Shown here: positions 8,794 to 20,874 of the stretch, one piece after another | Position numbering within the stretch: position 1 is the first letter of the stretch | Layout: every line of letters starts with the position of its first letter | Assembly: GCA_035575135.1 (NCBI GenBank) | Contig: DATLYE010000078.1 | Span: 124,001-188,000, forward strand | DNA from: JANWXD01 sp035575135 | Lineage (GTDB): Bacteria > Acidobacteriota > Terriglobia > Bryobacterales > Bryobacteraceae | DNA length: 64,000 nt | Direction of reading: 5' to 3' | The notes under the pieces: generated by a model | What the model was told of the DNA's origin: nothing | The model's database searches: none | What the model saw: only the letters and a program-made list of their open reading frames with translations | Translations under genes and position numbers: made by a program

Positions 8794-9390
8794 TCACTCC
8801 TCGGTTGCAATTCGGTAGCCGCGGCGCGCGATCCGGGCTCCCGAGGCCCGGTGCCCTTCCGGCGACATCTCCTTGACCCCTGTCGCGTCCACCCACCGAT
8901 TGTAAAAGTTGAACAGGGCGCACACCGTCACGGCGTCGAAGATCGCCTCGTCGGTCCAGCCCGCTTGGTGAAGGGTCTCGATATCCTGCGGGCCGATGGA
9001 GCGTGCATCCCCGTTGACCTTCTCGATGAAGGCGAGCAGAGCTTTGTCGCCATCTGAGATGGGCGCCGCGCGGTAGTCGTCCAGCACCGCACGCACCAAG
9101 GCCTCGTCGCCGAGCAGGGCCGCCGCACCGGCGGCGTGGCTCTCCACTCAAAACGGACAGTGGTTCAGCTTCGAAGTGAAGGCCGCGATCAGTTCGCGCC
9201 ATCCCGGGCTGAGCGGCGAGGGTCCGCGCATCACGGCTTGGGTGAACCGCTCAAGGTGCACGCCGGCCTCCGGCTTGAAGGCGAACAGCCGGAGGATTTC
9301 GGCCACCTCGGTTCCTTCTCGCTCAAGCGCCTCGATGAGCCGCCCGTATCCTCCCTCCGCTCGCCGGGCCTCGATGCTCTTCAAGTACAT
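8794..9390 (-). CDS. AhpD-like peroxidase-related protein, probable selenoprotein (in-frame UGA = Sec81)
   Basis: Two in-frame segments, 9390-9151 and 9147-8794, are separated by a single TGA (9150-9148). Read through, they give a 198-residue protein of the AhpD/carboxymuconolactone-decarboxylase-like 'peroxidase-related' family. The TGA falls exactly on the second Cys of the catalytic motif: C78-P-F-U81-V-E-S-H85, matching the AhpD pattern CxxCxxxH. The general-acid Glu (E66) is 12 residues before C78, as in AhpD. Conserved family segments continue after the UGA (AGWTDEAIFDAVTVCALF, NFYNRWVDATGV), so the downstream half is not decayed. A SECIS-shaped hairpin follows at 9142-9112. It starts 5 nt after the gamma-glutamyltransferase stop. 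The alternatives are a nonsense mutation or a sequencing substitution from TGC/TGT. Sec insertion requires selABCD elsewhere in the genome. Confidence 0.75.
9112..9142 (-). promoter_or_regulatory. Candidate bacterial SECIS element
   Basis: On the minus strand, just after the UGA at 9150-9148, the RNA can form a lower stem GAGC/GCUC (9142-9139 with 9115-9112), a 3x3 internal loop, and an upper 6-bp stem GCCGCC/GGCGGC (9135-9130 with 9124-9119) capped by the loop GGUGC (9129-9125). The apical loop begins 18 nt after the UGA and has G in its first position. Both agree with the published general bacterial SECIS model (a G among the first two loop bases, 16-37 nt from UGA to loop). GC-rich codons could form such a stem by chance, so this is supporting evidence only. 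Confidence 0.55.
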
Positions 9391-9395
9391 GACAC

Positions 9396-11108
9396 TTACC
9401 GTGCCCCCGTTTCGAAATAGGGATCCGGCTCGGGAACGGCGGCTCCGTCTTTACGAGGCGAGGAGGCGCCGTAATTGACGCCCGCCGCCGAGTCGTGCAT
9501 CACCGCCTGTCCGCCGCCGAGCAGATCATCAAAGTCCTTGCGCACATCGAGGATGTGGCCCCGGCGCTTGAGCTCTTCGCGCACCTCCGCCGGCACCCGT
9601 CCTTCGATCAACAAGTCGCAGCCTCCGAAGTTCAGCTTCGTAAAGCGCGGCGCCTCCAGGGCCGCTTGCAGATTCATGCCGTGGTCCACGACGTTCGAAA
9701 CGAATTGGACGTGGGCCTGAGCCTGGTTGAGGCCTCCCATGATGCCGAAGCCCACATGCAGGTTCCCTCTCTCCATGAACGCGGGAATGATGGTGTGAAA
9801 CGGCCGCTTGCGCGGAGCTAGCGCATTGGGATGTTTTTCCTCGAAACTGAACAGCCCCGCCCGGTTGTGCAGGTGAAAACCCATGCCCTCCACCACGATG
9901 CCCGAGCCAAAGGCGAGGTAGATGCTCTGGATCAACGAAACAATGTTCCCGTCTTTGTCCACCACCGACAGATATACCGTGTCCCCGGAAGAGGGCAGCG
10001 GGTCTCCCGGCGAGACGTCGCACCGCGCACGCTGCGGGTCAATGAGAGCGGCGCGCCGCGCTGCATACTCCTTGCTGAGTAGACCGTCTACGGGCACGGG
10101 CGCAAAACGGGGATCGGCCACGTACCGCGCCAGATCCTGGTAGGCGAGCTTCTGCGCCTCGATCTTGTAGTGAAAGTCGTCGGCGCTGCCGGCTTTGAAT
10201 GTGCTCACCGGGAACCGCTCCAGGATGTTCAGCATTTCCAGTGCTGCGATGCCCTGGCCGTTCGGCGGGAGTTCGTAGATCTTCCACCCGCGGTATTCGG
10301 TTGCGATCGGCGCCACCCATTCCGCCTGGAACTCGCTCAGGTCGGAGGGGGCCATGGTGCCGCCCAGGCGCCGCGAGGTCTTCAGAATCGCTTCCGCGAT
10401 CGGCCCACGGTAAAACGCCGCCGCCCCGCCCTCGGCCACCAGACGCAGCGCGCGGGCCAGTTCCGGATTGCGGTATACCTCGCCGACTCTGGGTGCACGG
10501 CCCTCCGGCAGGTAGAGACGGCGGGCGTTGTCATCCTGCCGCAGCTTGGCCTCCGACGCCGCCCAGGCCGCCTGGATCAGTTCGGTCACAGGGAACCCGT
10601 GAGTGGCGTAATAGATCGCGGGCCGGAAAAGCTCTCGCCAGGGCAGGCGCCCGAAGCGCCGGTGCAGCTTCTCCCATCCTTCCACACATCCGGGAACCGT
10701 GACCGAATGAATGCCGTCCTGGGGCATGGCCCGGTATCCTTTGCTGCGCAGGAAATCGAGCGTCAGCCCGGCCGGCGCCCACCCGCTGGCATTGAGCCCG
10801 GTGAGCTCTTTGGTACGCGCGTTCCAGTACACCGCGAACAGGTCGCCGCCCATGCCGTTCATCATGGGTTCGACGACCTGGAGCACGGCGTTGGCTGCAA
10901 TCGCGGCGTCTACGGCCGAGCCGCCCCGAGCCAGAACCTGCGCACCGGCCTGCGAAGCCAGTGTCTGGCTGGTGGCTACAATTCCGCGCCGGGAAATCAC
11001 CATGGAACGGGCGTGCGTGCGGTCGGCGGAAATCGCCGGTGTGGAGAACATCATGACGACAAAAACCGCCCCCAGGGCGCTCGAAAACGTCCTCCGCATG
11101 GGAGCCAC
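9396..11108 (-). CDS. ggt: Gamma-glutamyltransferase (Ntn hydrolase)
   Basis: A 570-residue periplasmic gamma-glutamyltransferase that cleaves glutathione and other gamma-glutamyl compounds. A signal peptide occupies about residues 4-27. The large subunit contains VEPMMNGMGGDLFA. The autoprocessing and catalytic Thr is in SSGDTVYLSVVD (Thr about 377), and the small subunit continues with GIMGGLNQAQAHVQF. The annotated start is a GTG; an ATG three codons later (11099) is equally likely, and neither has a good Shine-Dalgarno. It is divergent from secA across 76 nt and ends 5 nt before the AhpD-like gene. That pairing would fit thiol/peroxide metabolism, which is an inference. Confidence 0.92.
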   Translation of the reverse strand: MAPMRRTFSSALGAVFVVMMFSTPAISADRTHARSMVISRRGIVATSQTLASQAGAQVLARGGSAVDAAIAANAVLQVVEPMMNGMGGDLFAVYWNARTKELTGLNASGWAPAGLTLDFLRSKGYRAMPQDGIHSVTVPGCVEGWEKLHRRFGRLPWRELFRPAIYYATHGFPVTELIQAAWAASEAKLRQDDNARRLYLPEGRAPRVGEVYRNPELARALRLVAEGGAAAFYRGPIAEAILKTSRRLGGTMAPSDLSEFQAEWVAPIATEYRGWKIYELPPNGQGIAALEMLNILERFPVSTFKAGSADDFHYKIEAQKLAYQDLARYVADPRFAPVPVDGLLSKEYAARRAALIDPQRARCDVSPGDPLPSSGDTVYLSVVDKDGNIVSLIQSIYLAFGSGIVVEGMGFHLHNRAGLFSFEEKHPNALAPRKRPFHTIIPAFMERGNLHVGFGIMGGLNQAQAHVQFVSNVVDHGMNLQAALEAPRFTKLNFGGCDLLIEGRVPAEVREELKRRGHILDVRKDFDDLLGGGQAVMHDSAAGVNYGASSPRKDGAAVPEPDPYFETGAR

Positions 11109-11184
11109 TATTCTATCTCAGCGCGGCCGTGCGCTCGGCCTGTGCCGGGGCGGGCTACGGTAGAATGGAGACACACGCTTCTGT

Positions 11185-14030
<2,846 letters not shown>

Positions 14031-14046
<16 letters not shown>

Positions 14047-15035
14047 CTGTTGGTTTGCTGCTGGCGCCCCTTTGGGCTCGCGCCGGAATCTGGCCGGATC
14101 AGTTTGGTTCCTTCACCAAGCTCTCCGCTCGCCCCGTGGCTCCCCCGGCCGCAGACCGGGCCGTTTGGGATGAATACGGATTTGAGGAGGGAGAAGAAGC
14201 CCAGTACGGTTCCGGAACGGTTCGTTTCTCCGCTGTGGCATGGCGCCTCAAAGATCCCACCAGCGCCTTGGCCGCTTTCCAGTGGCAGCGCCCCCCGGAT
14301 GCAGAGCCTTCGGAAATCGGCCGGCTGGCTGCCGCAACGGCTCAAGAACTATGGCTCGCCTTCGGCAATTATCTGTTCCGTTTCCAGGGCCGCAAGCCCG
14401 AGGTCGCGGAACTGGCCGGATTGTTTCACCGGCTGCCGCGGCTGGATCAGTCATCCCTTCCGACTCTGACCGACTACCTGCCCAAGGCCGACCGCACGCC
14501 GAACTCCGAGCGCTTCGTGATCGGACCGGCCTCGCTCGAAAAGTTCGAGCCGCGCGTGCCGCCCGCCGTGGCTGCGTTTCATTACGGTACCGAAGCCCAG
14601 CTGGCGCGCTACCGCAGCCCGCGCGGCGAGCTCAGCCTGGCACTGTTCTCCTACCCCACCCCTCACATCGCGCGCGAGCGGCTGGAAGCCTTCCAGAAGC
14701 TCGACGGCGCCGTGGTGAAGCGCGCCGGTCCGCTGGTGGCCGTGATCTTTTCCCCGCCGGATCCCGACGCCGCTGAGCGACTGCTGGCGCGCGTTCAATA
14801 TCGCGCCAGCCTGAGCTGGAGCGAGTTGATCCCGAGCAAGCGCGACAATCTGGGCGACCTGATTCTCACGATCTTGGCCTTGATCGGAGTCTTGCTGCTC
14901 ATCGCTTTGGCGGGAGGCTTGGTCGTGGGCGGCGTTCGGTGGGCTTCGCGCGCTTGGTTTGGCGTGAGCGAGTCTGATCCCATGATCCGCCTTCACCTTG
15001 AAGATCAGTCGCCTCCTCCGCGCCCGCGTTCCTGA
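14031..15035 (+). CDS. DUF6599-like membrane-anchored exported protein
   Basis: A 334-residue protein whose ATG at 14031 overlaps the last 16 nt of secA. An earlier in-frame ATG (13998) is less likely because the later one places a signal peptide at the very N-terminus (LRSIAVGLLLAPLWARA). The middle repeats the DUF6599-like pattern, with YGSGTVRFSAVAWRLKDPTSA and SLALFSYPTPHIARERL. Near the C-terminus is one strong transmembrane segment (LILTILALIGVLLLIALAG, about residues 286-310) followed by a short cytoplasmic tail. Function unknown; a secA-linked copy suggests a role in the envelope. The family name is from recall, not from a search. Confidence 0.7.
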
Positions 15036-15090
15036 CTTGGCCGCGGAGATAACCTACAGATTTTCAATGGCTTAGAGCGAAACCGACAGT

Positions 15091-15198
15091 CGCCCGCAAG
15101 GAGATTTTGCACCGGGGCGGAAGCGCATGCCTGAGCGGGGGCTCGATAAGCCGTTTGTCTCAAACGGGTTGGCGCTTCAATTTTCTGCTGTTTTTTTT
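15091..15198 (+). ncRNA. Candidate structured noncoding RNA with three-way junction
   Basis: This part of the 417-bp gap after the DUF6599-like gene holds several nested stems. The first hairpin is CGCCC-GCAA / TTGC-GGGCG (15091-15099 with 15107-15119). A closing stem AAGCGC/GCGCTT (15121-15126 with 15172-15177) encloses GAGC-GGGG-GCTC (15133-15144) and CCGTTTG-TCT-CAAACGG (15151-15167), making a three-way junction. A run of eight T follows at 15191-15198. No open frame here has a ribosome binding site. It may be an independent RNA or the structured 3' end of the secA transcript. I cannot match it to a known RNA family. Confidence 0.4.
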
Positions 15199-15199
15199 C

Positions 15200-15228
15200 T
15201 TGACTTGCAGGCTGGCTCAGACTAAGAT
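15200..15228 (+). promoter_or_regulatory. Consensus sigma70 promoter
   Basis: TTGACT (15200-15205), exactly 17 nt of spacer, TAAGAT (15223-15228). Predicted start is about 15235. It begins right at the end of the T-run that closes the upstream structured region and drives either a short RNA ending at the hairpin 15312-15342 or the long leader of the RNase J gene. Confidence 0.6.
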
Positions 15229-15234
15229 CCCAAT

Positions 15235-15349
15235 CACACAGGTTCTGACGGTTGTGTTTCCGTCGAGCTTGATTCTCCCAATCGAAAAGGCCCTGCCAGA
15301 CGGGGCTGATTAAATGCTCACCTCCCCCGGAGGTGAGCATTTCTATTTG
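15235..15349 (+). ncRNA. Candidate ~110-nt small RNA with own promoter and terminator-like hairpin
   Basis: The segment is bounded by the promoter at 15200-15228 and by a perfect 14-bp hairpin at 15312-15342. Inside are smaller stems, for example GACGG/CCGTC around TTGTGTTT, GATT/AATC and GCCC/GGGC. There is no supported coding frame. It could be a free small RNA or a leader/attenuator for RNase J, whose ATG lies 110 nt beyond the hairpin. No known family was recognised. Confidence 0.45.
15312..15342 (+). terminator. Perfect 14-bp hairpin, terminator-like
   Basis: Arms AAATGCTCACCTCC and GGAGGTGAGCATTT with loop CCC. The A-run on the left arm and the TTT-C-T-ATTT on the right make it terminator-like in both directions, though the U-tract is short and interrupted. 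It sits between the predicted small RNA and the RNase J gene, so it may act as an attenuator. Confidence 0.65.
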
Positions 15350-15452
15350 AAGATCTCTCGCAACTTTTTGATGTAAGCCGCTGGAAAGACTGCTGGTTGT
15401 GTTTCTGGCTCCGGATCGGCTTGGTTCACTGTGATACGCTGGAAGGTCCCCT

Positions 15453-17123
15453 ATGGCCTCCAACCCCTTGCAAGTAATCCCGTTGGGAGGGCTGGGTGAG
15501 TTCGGTATGAACTCGCTCGCCCTGCGCTATGGCGATGACATCCTCGTGATTGATGCCGGCATGATGTTCCCCGAAGAGGAACTTCCCGGGGTGGATATCG
15601 TCACGCCGGATTTCACGTATCTGGTCGAGAACCGCGAGCACGTTCGGGCCCTGATCCTGACGCACGGCCACGAGGATCATATCGGCGCCGTCCCCTTTCT
15701 GCTTTCGGACTTGAACGTCCCGGTTTACGGTACCGCTTTCACGCTGGCGCTGGTCGAACGCCGGCTGGAAGAACACGAGCTCGAGCCGCTGCCGCCGCTG
15801 CACAAAGTGCGTCCCGGCGACAGAGTGGAAATCGGGCCGTTTCGCGTTGAGTTCATTCATGTCACCCATTCCGTGATGCACTCGGTCGCCCTGGCCATCA
15901 CGACGCCTCTCGGCGTGGTGATCCACACCGGCGACTTCAAGATTGATCCGACGCCGACCGACAACGAGCTGTTTGACTTGCATGCCCTGGCCGATTACGG
16001 CCGCCGCGGGGTGCTGTTGCTGCTGTCGGATTCGACCAACGTGGACCGGCCCGGCTACACCGAGAGCGAGCGCGCCGTGCGCCCCCGCTTCGAGGATATT
16101 CTCAACCGCGCCGGCCGCCGCGTGGTGGTCTCCTGCTTCAGCTCTTCGATTCACCGCATCCAGCAGCTCATTGATCTGGCCGTGGAATTCCGGCGCAAAG
16201 TCGCGTTCCTGGGACGCAGCATGCTGCATGTCACCGAGATTGCCCACTCTCTCGGATTGCTGCGTATCCCGGACGGCGTCCTGCTGCGCCCGCACGAGAT
16301 CATGCAGGTCCCGCCGGACAAAGTTCTGGTGATCATTTCCGGCAGCCAGGGGGAACCGATGTCGGCGCTGTCGCGCGTGGCGGTGGATGACCACCGCCAT
16401 CTGTCCGTCGAGCCCGGCGACACCGTCGTGTTGAGCGCGCGGATCATTCCCGGCAACGAAAAAGCCATCTACCGGATGATCAACCACTTGTCCCGGCGCG
16501 GGGCGGAGGTTTGGTACGGCACGATGAATCCTCCGGTCCACGTCTCCGGCCATGCAAGCCAGGAGGAGCTCAGGCTGATGCTCAATCTCGTGCGGCCGCG
16601 CTTCTTCGTGCCGATTCACGGCGAATACCGCCAGCTGGCCCGTCACGTCTCGCTGGCGGCGCATCTGCGGGACCTGGGTCTGGAAGAGGCGTTCGTCCTC
16701 GAAACCGGGGAAACCCTCGTCATTGACGACCGCGGCGCCCGTAAAGGAGAGCGTGTGCCGGTGGGCCGGGTCTGCATTGACAGCGGCTCTCTCGACGAAG
16801 TCGTCGAGGACGTCGTCATCCGCGACCGGCGGCATCTGGCCGAAGACGGGTTCGTGCTGCCGATTATCGCCATAGACAAGCACACCGGCAAGACCGAAGG
16901 AATGCCGGAGATCGTCAGCCGGGGCTTCGTCACCGGCGAAGACGGCTCCGAACTGCTCCAGCAGGCCCGCCAGGTCGTGCTGCGGGCGCTGGAATCCTCC
17001 ACGGCCGAGGAGCGCACCGACTGGGGAGTCGTGAGGGAAAAGATCCGGGCGGAACTCCGGCGGTTCATTGCGCGCCAGACGTCGCGCCGTCCCCTGATCG
17101 TCCCAGTGATTCTGGAGGTGTGA
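15453..17123 (+). CDS. rnj: Ribonuclease J
   Basis: A metallo-beta-lactamase/beta-CASP ribonuclease of 556 residues, with 5'-3' exonuclease and endonuclease activity in RNA turnover. Zinc ligands are in THGHEDHIG (His71, His73, Asp75, His76); further conserved points are HSVMHSVA, HTGDFKID, the GSQGEP motif and PVHVSGHAS followed by FVPIHGEYRQL. Length and the C-terminal domain match bacterial RNase J. GGAAGG lies about 6 nt before the ATG. The transcript may be controlled by the upstream hairpin at 15312-15342. It is convergent with the ThuA-like gene, 10 nt apart. Confidence 0.95.
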   Translation: MASNPLQVIPLGGLGEFGMNSLALRYGDDILVIDAGMMFPEEELPGVDIVTPDFTYLVENREHVRALILTHGHEDHIGAVPFLLSDLNVPVYGTAFTLALVERRLEEHELEPLPPLHKVRPGDRVEIGPFRVEFIHVTHSVMHSVALAITTPLGVVIHTGDFKIDPTPTDNELFDLHALADYGRRGVLLLLSDSTNVDRPGYTESERAVRPRFEDILNRAGRRVVVSCFSSSIHRIQQLIDLAVEFRRKVAFLGRSMLHVTEIAHSLGLLRIPDGVLLRPHEIMQVPPDKVLVIISGSQGEPMSALSRVAVDDHRHLSVEPGDTVVLSARIIPGNEKAIYRMINHLSRRGAEVWYGTMNPPVHVSGHASQEELRLMLNLVRPRFFVPIHGEYRQLARHVSLAAHLRDLGLEEAFVLETGETLVIDDRGARKGERVPVGRVCIDSGSLDEVVEDVVIRDRRHLAEDGFVLPIIAIDKHTGKTEGMPEIVSRGFVTGEDGSELLQQARQVVLRALESSTAEERTDWGVVREKIRAELRRFIARQTSRRPLIVPVILEV

Positions 17124-17133
17124 GGCCCGGCCG

Positions 17134-18153
17134 TCAGCGAAGATCCTTCACCCGCAGGCCCCTGCGGAAACCTCCGAAGCCGAAGGGACTCGGACGGTAT
17201 TCGCCGACCAGAGCCACGTCGCTTCGCGGAGGAATCCGGTCTTCCAGACCTGTGGCCCAGTAACAGGCGTTCACGAGCAGGCGCCGGAACCCTTCGCTCA
17301 ACAGGTCCTGGGACGAGCCCATCGTGGTCGTAAACACGCGGGCCGTCCTCCCGCTCGCGCCCGTGTAGGTCTTCACCCAGGCCACCGGCATCATCGGATG
17401 GTTTTGCGGTCCCTCCGCCGGAGGCGAGGTGGGCTCCATGCCGTCCAGCACCTGCCCGAGCACCAGCGGCCGGCTGTCAGCCGGCAGGGGAAGGCGCACG
17501 GCGTATACGTCCGTCGGACCCCAGATATCCCCGTCCGCGATGCCGCGCAGCACCGGGTGGTCGCGTTCGGCCGGCGCCAGGATGCCCCGCGTGCTTTGCC
17601 GGCCGTGCCTGCCGTGATGGCGAATCCACGTCTCCCCGAGCACCCTTCGTCCGAACCCGCCTTCCCATCCAGGCTCCCTGCTGTTCCAGGTCCAGTGCCG
17701 GTAGGTGGCGCTGGTCTTGAGGTCGAAGGCATGGGTGGAGGTGCGCAGGGCGACGATGGGTTTGCCGGACTCCACGTAATGGACGATATGCTTCATCTGT
17801 TCGTCCGGTAGATCGCGGAAGCGGAGAAACATGACCATCAAGTCGGCTTGCGCGAGCGCCTCCAGACCCGGGATGTGATCGCGGCGCTCCGGGTTGATGA
17901 TCCCGGTTTCGGGCTCGACGGCGAAGAGCACCGTGCAGCGGAACCCGTGGCGCAAGGCAAGGATCTTTGCCAGTTGCGGCAGTGCCTCTTCGGAGCGATA
18001 CTCCTCATCCCCGCTGATCAGCACGATGTGCTTGCCGCGTCCCGGGCCGGCTGTCCCTTCGAAAACGAGAGAATGCTCCGCGGCCCGTACAGCAAGCATC
18101 CCCGGCAAGATCCACATCATGGCTCGCGCAAGCATGCCAGACAATCCTACCAT
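17134..18153 (-). CDS. Exported ThuA-like domain protein
   Basis: A 339-residue protein with a signal-like N-terminus and a ThuA-like (glutamine-amidotransferase-like fold) core. Recognisable segments are LISGDEEYRSEEALPQL, MFLRFRDLPDEQMKHIV, ESGKPIVALRTSTHAF and VFTTTMGSSQDLLSEGFRRLLVNACYWATG. ThuA-like proteins accompany sugar uptake and degradation in many soil bacteria and Planctomycetes, but their reaction is not established. It begins 24 nt after the stop of the HExxH protein on the same strand, so the two are probably co-transcribed. Several in-frame Met codons make the exact start uncertain. Confidence 0.82.
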   Translation of the reverse strand: MVGLSGMLARAMMWILPGMLAVRAAEHSLVFEGTAGPGRGKHIVLISGDEEYRSEEALPQLAKILALRHGFRCTVLFAVEPETGIINPERRDHIPGLEALAQADLMVMFLRFRDLPDEQMKHIVHYVESGKPIVALRTSTHAFDLKTSATYRHWTWNSREPGWEGGFGRRVLGETWIRHHGRHGRQSTRGILAPAERDHPVLRGIADGDIWGPTDVYAVRLPLPADSRPLVLGQVLDGMEPTSPPAEGPQNHPMMPVAWVKTYTGASGRTARVFTTTMGSSQDLLSEGFRRLLVNACYWATGLEDRIPPRSDVALVGEYRPSPFGFGGFRRGLRVKDLR

Positions 18154-18177
18154 CGCCCTGCGACTTCGCCTCGGGTT

Positions 18178-18750
18178 TCACCCACCCCGGTTGGTTCGCG
18201 GCCAGTCAATGCGCCATCGTCCGTCCCGGAGCGGCAGCCAGAAGAGCCGCTTGCGCGGCGTACCCCGCGCATGGTGATAGAGTGCGGCCGCCCGCTCGTA
18301 GAATCCGCGCGTGTGCGGCGTGTCCCGAAACCCGAACAGCGCACAGTCCAGATGGTGGCAGAGCTCGTGGCACAGCGTACTGAGCAGAGTGCCGAAGGAG
18401 GTCACCTTGTGGCGGACGGCCGTACGCATCCACACACGGATCGCGCCCGTGCGGGGGTCATAATCGCCGAACAGTTCGGTGGCCCACCCGCCCTCGCGCA
18501 CGTACAGGGGCCGCGCCGCCAGCACGCGCACGCGCGGCGCCGGCACTCCGTAAAAGGCCGCTGCCTCATTGAGGAACCGTTCGCAAGCCTCCTTGACGGC
18601 AGCCGTGGTTCCGGTTTGCATGGCCTCCTCGATCCCCCGGGCGGCCCGGCGCAGCCGGTCGTCTTCCGGCAGCTCGAGCGTATCCAGCGTGTCGCTGCGC
18701 AGGTACTGCGCGCGGAGCTCGCGGCCCCGGGGCACCGGGTCGGTTATCAT
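18178..18750 (-). CDS. Zincin-like metalloprotease-fold protein (HExxH)
   Basis: A 190-residue protein with a zinc motif CHELCHH (His128, Glu129, His132) preceded by FGTLLSTL. It resembles SprT-like or related small predicted metallopeptidases, but I cannot assign a family firmly. The open frame continues far upstream across hutU on the opposite strand. The start at 18750 is chosen because a perfect TATAAT (complement of 18760-18765) lies 9 nt before it, in the 45-nt gap from hutU. With that spacing the transcript would be nearly leaderless. The C-terminus is rich in basic and aromatic residues. Confidence 0.72.
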   Translation of the reverse strand: MITDPVPRGRELRAQYLRSDTLDTLELPEDDRLRRAARGIEEAMQTGTTAAVKEACERFLNEAAAFYGVPAPRVRVLAARPLYVREGGWATELFGDYDPRTGAIRVWMRTAVRHKVTSFGTLLSTLCHELCHHLDCALFGFRDTPHTRGFYERAAALYHHARGTPRKRLFWLPLRDGRWRIDWPRTNRGG

Positions 18751-18795
18751 TCCGGTTCGATTATAGGGCGTGCCCGCGGGCGCTACAGTGAAGGT

Positions 18796-20460
<1,665 letters not shown>

Positions 20461-20874
20461 GGGCGGTCTGATCTCCGCCGGCGAGTTTCGGCAACGGTGC
20501 CCCCGGTTTCCGCCGCAAACAACCCGAGCCGGGCGGAACGTGGAACTGACCCCCGCCATCCCACGCGGCCCCACCCGGGCAATGCGGGGTTCTCGGCGGA
20601 CCGAAATGTTGCGGTCACACAAGCGGTGTCTGTGGAAGGCGCGATTTTCCTGCGACTTTGGCCCGTGCGAAGCCGCCGCACTTGGGAGCAAGCGCGTACA
20701 ATTTCAGAATGGAATGTTTGCGCCCCTCGAGGACGACACATGGGTCGAGCTGATCTGTCGGAAACGGCGATCTGGGCAAGTTCCTCGCAGGAAATTGCAA
20801 AACAAAGCCAAACCGGCGGGTATCCACGCCCCCCTGTTTGGGGGGACCACTTGCGGGCTGTGAGGGAGCGGGAG
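20461..20874 (+). other. 414-nt gap between hutU and hutI
   Basis: No gene here is supported. Short open frames exist on the plus strand (one reaches 20863) but lack a ribosome binding site and recognisable content. The only clear structure is a hairpin CCCCCC-TGTTT-GGGGGG at 20829-20845, about 30 nt before the chosen hutI start, where it could affect translation. Base composition is less coding-like than on either side, as in a decayed small gene or a long leader. Confidence 0.5.

Noticed and set aside
8794..9147. Separate gene starting with GTG right after the TGA
   Set aside because: No ribosome binding site, and it would begin in the middle of the catalytic motif; read-through explains both halves better.
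8705..9202. Extension of the catalytic M16 peptidase upstream
   Set aside because: The signal peptide and Shine-Dalgarno fix the start at 8704; the extension is another frame of the AhpD-like gene.
15107..15313. 68-codon frame in the secA-RNase J gap
   Set aside because: No ribosome binding site; it overlaps RNA structure and a promoter.
17848..18795. N-terminal extension of urocanate hydratase
   Set aside because: The normal protein length starts at 18796; the extension is antisense to ThuA-like and HExxH genes.
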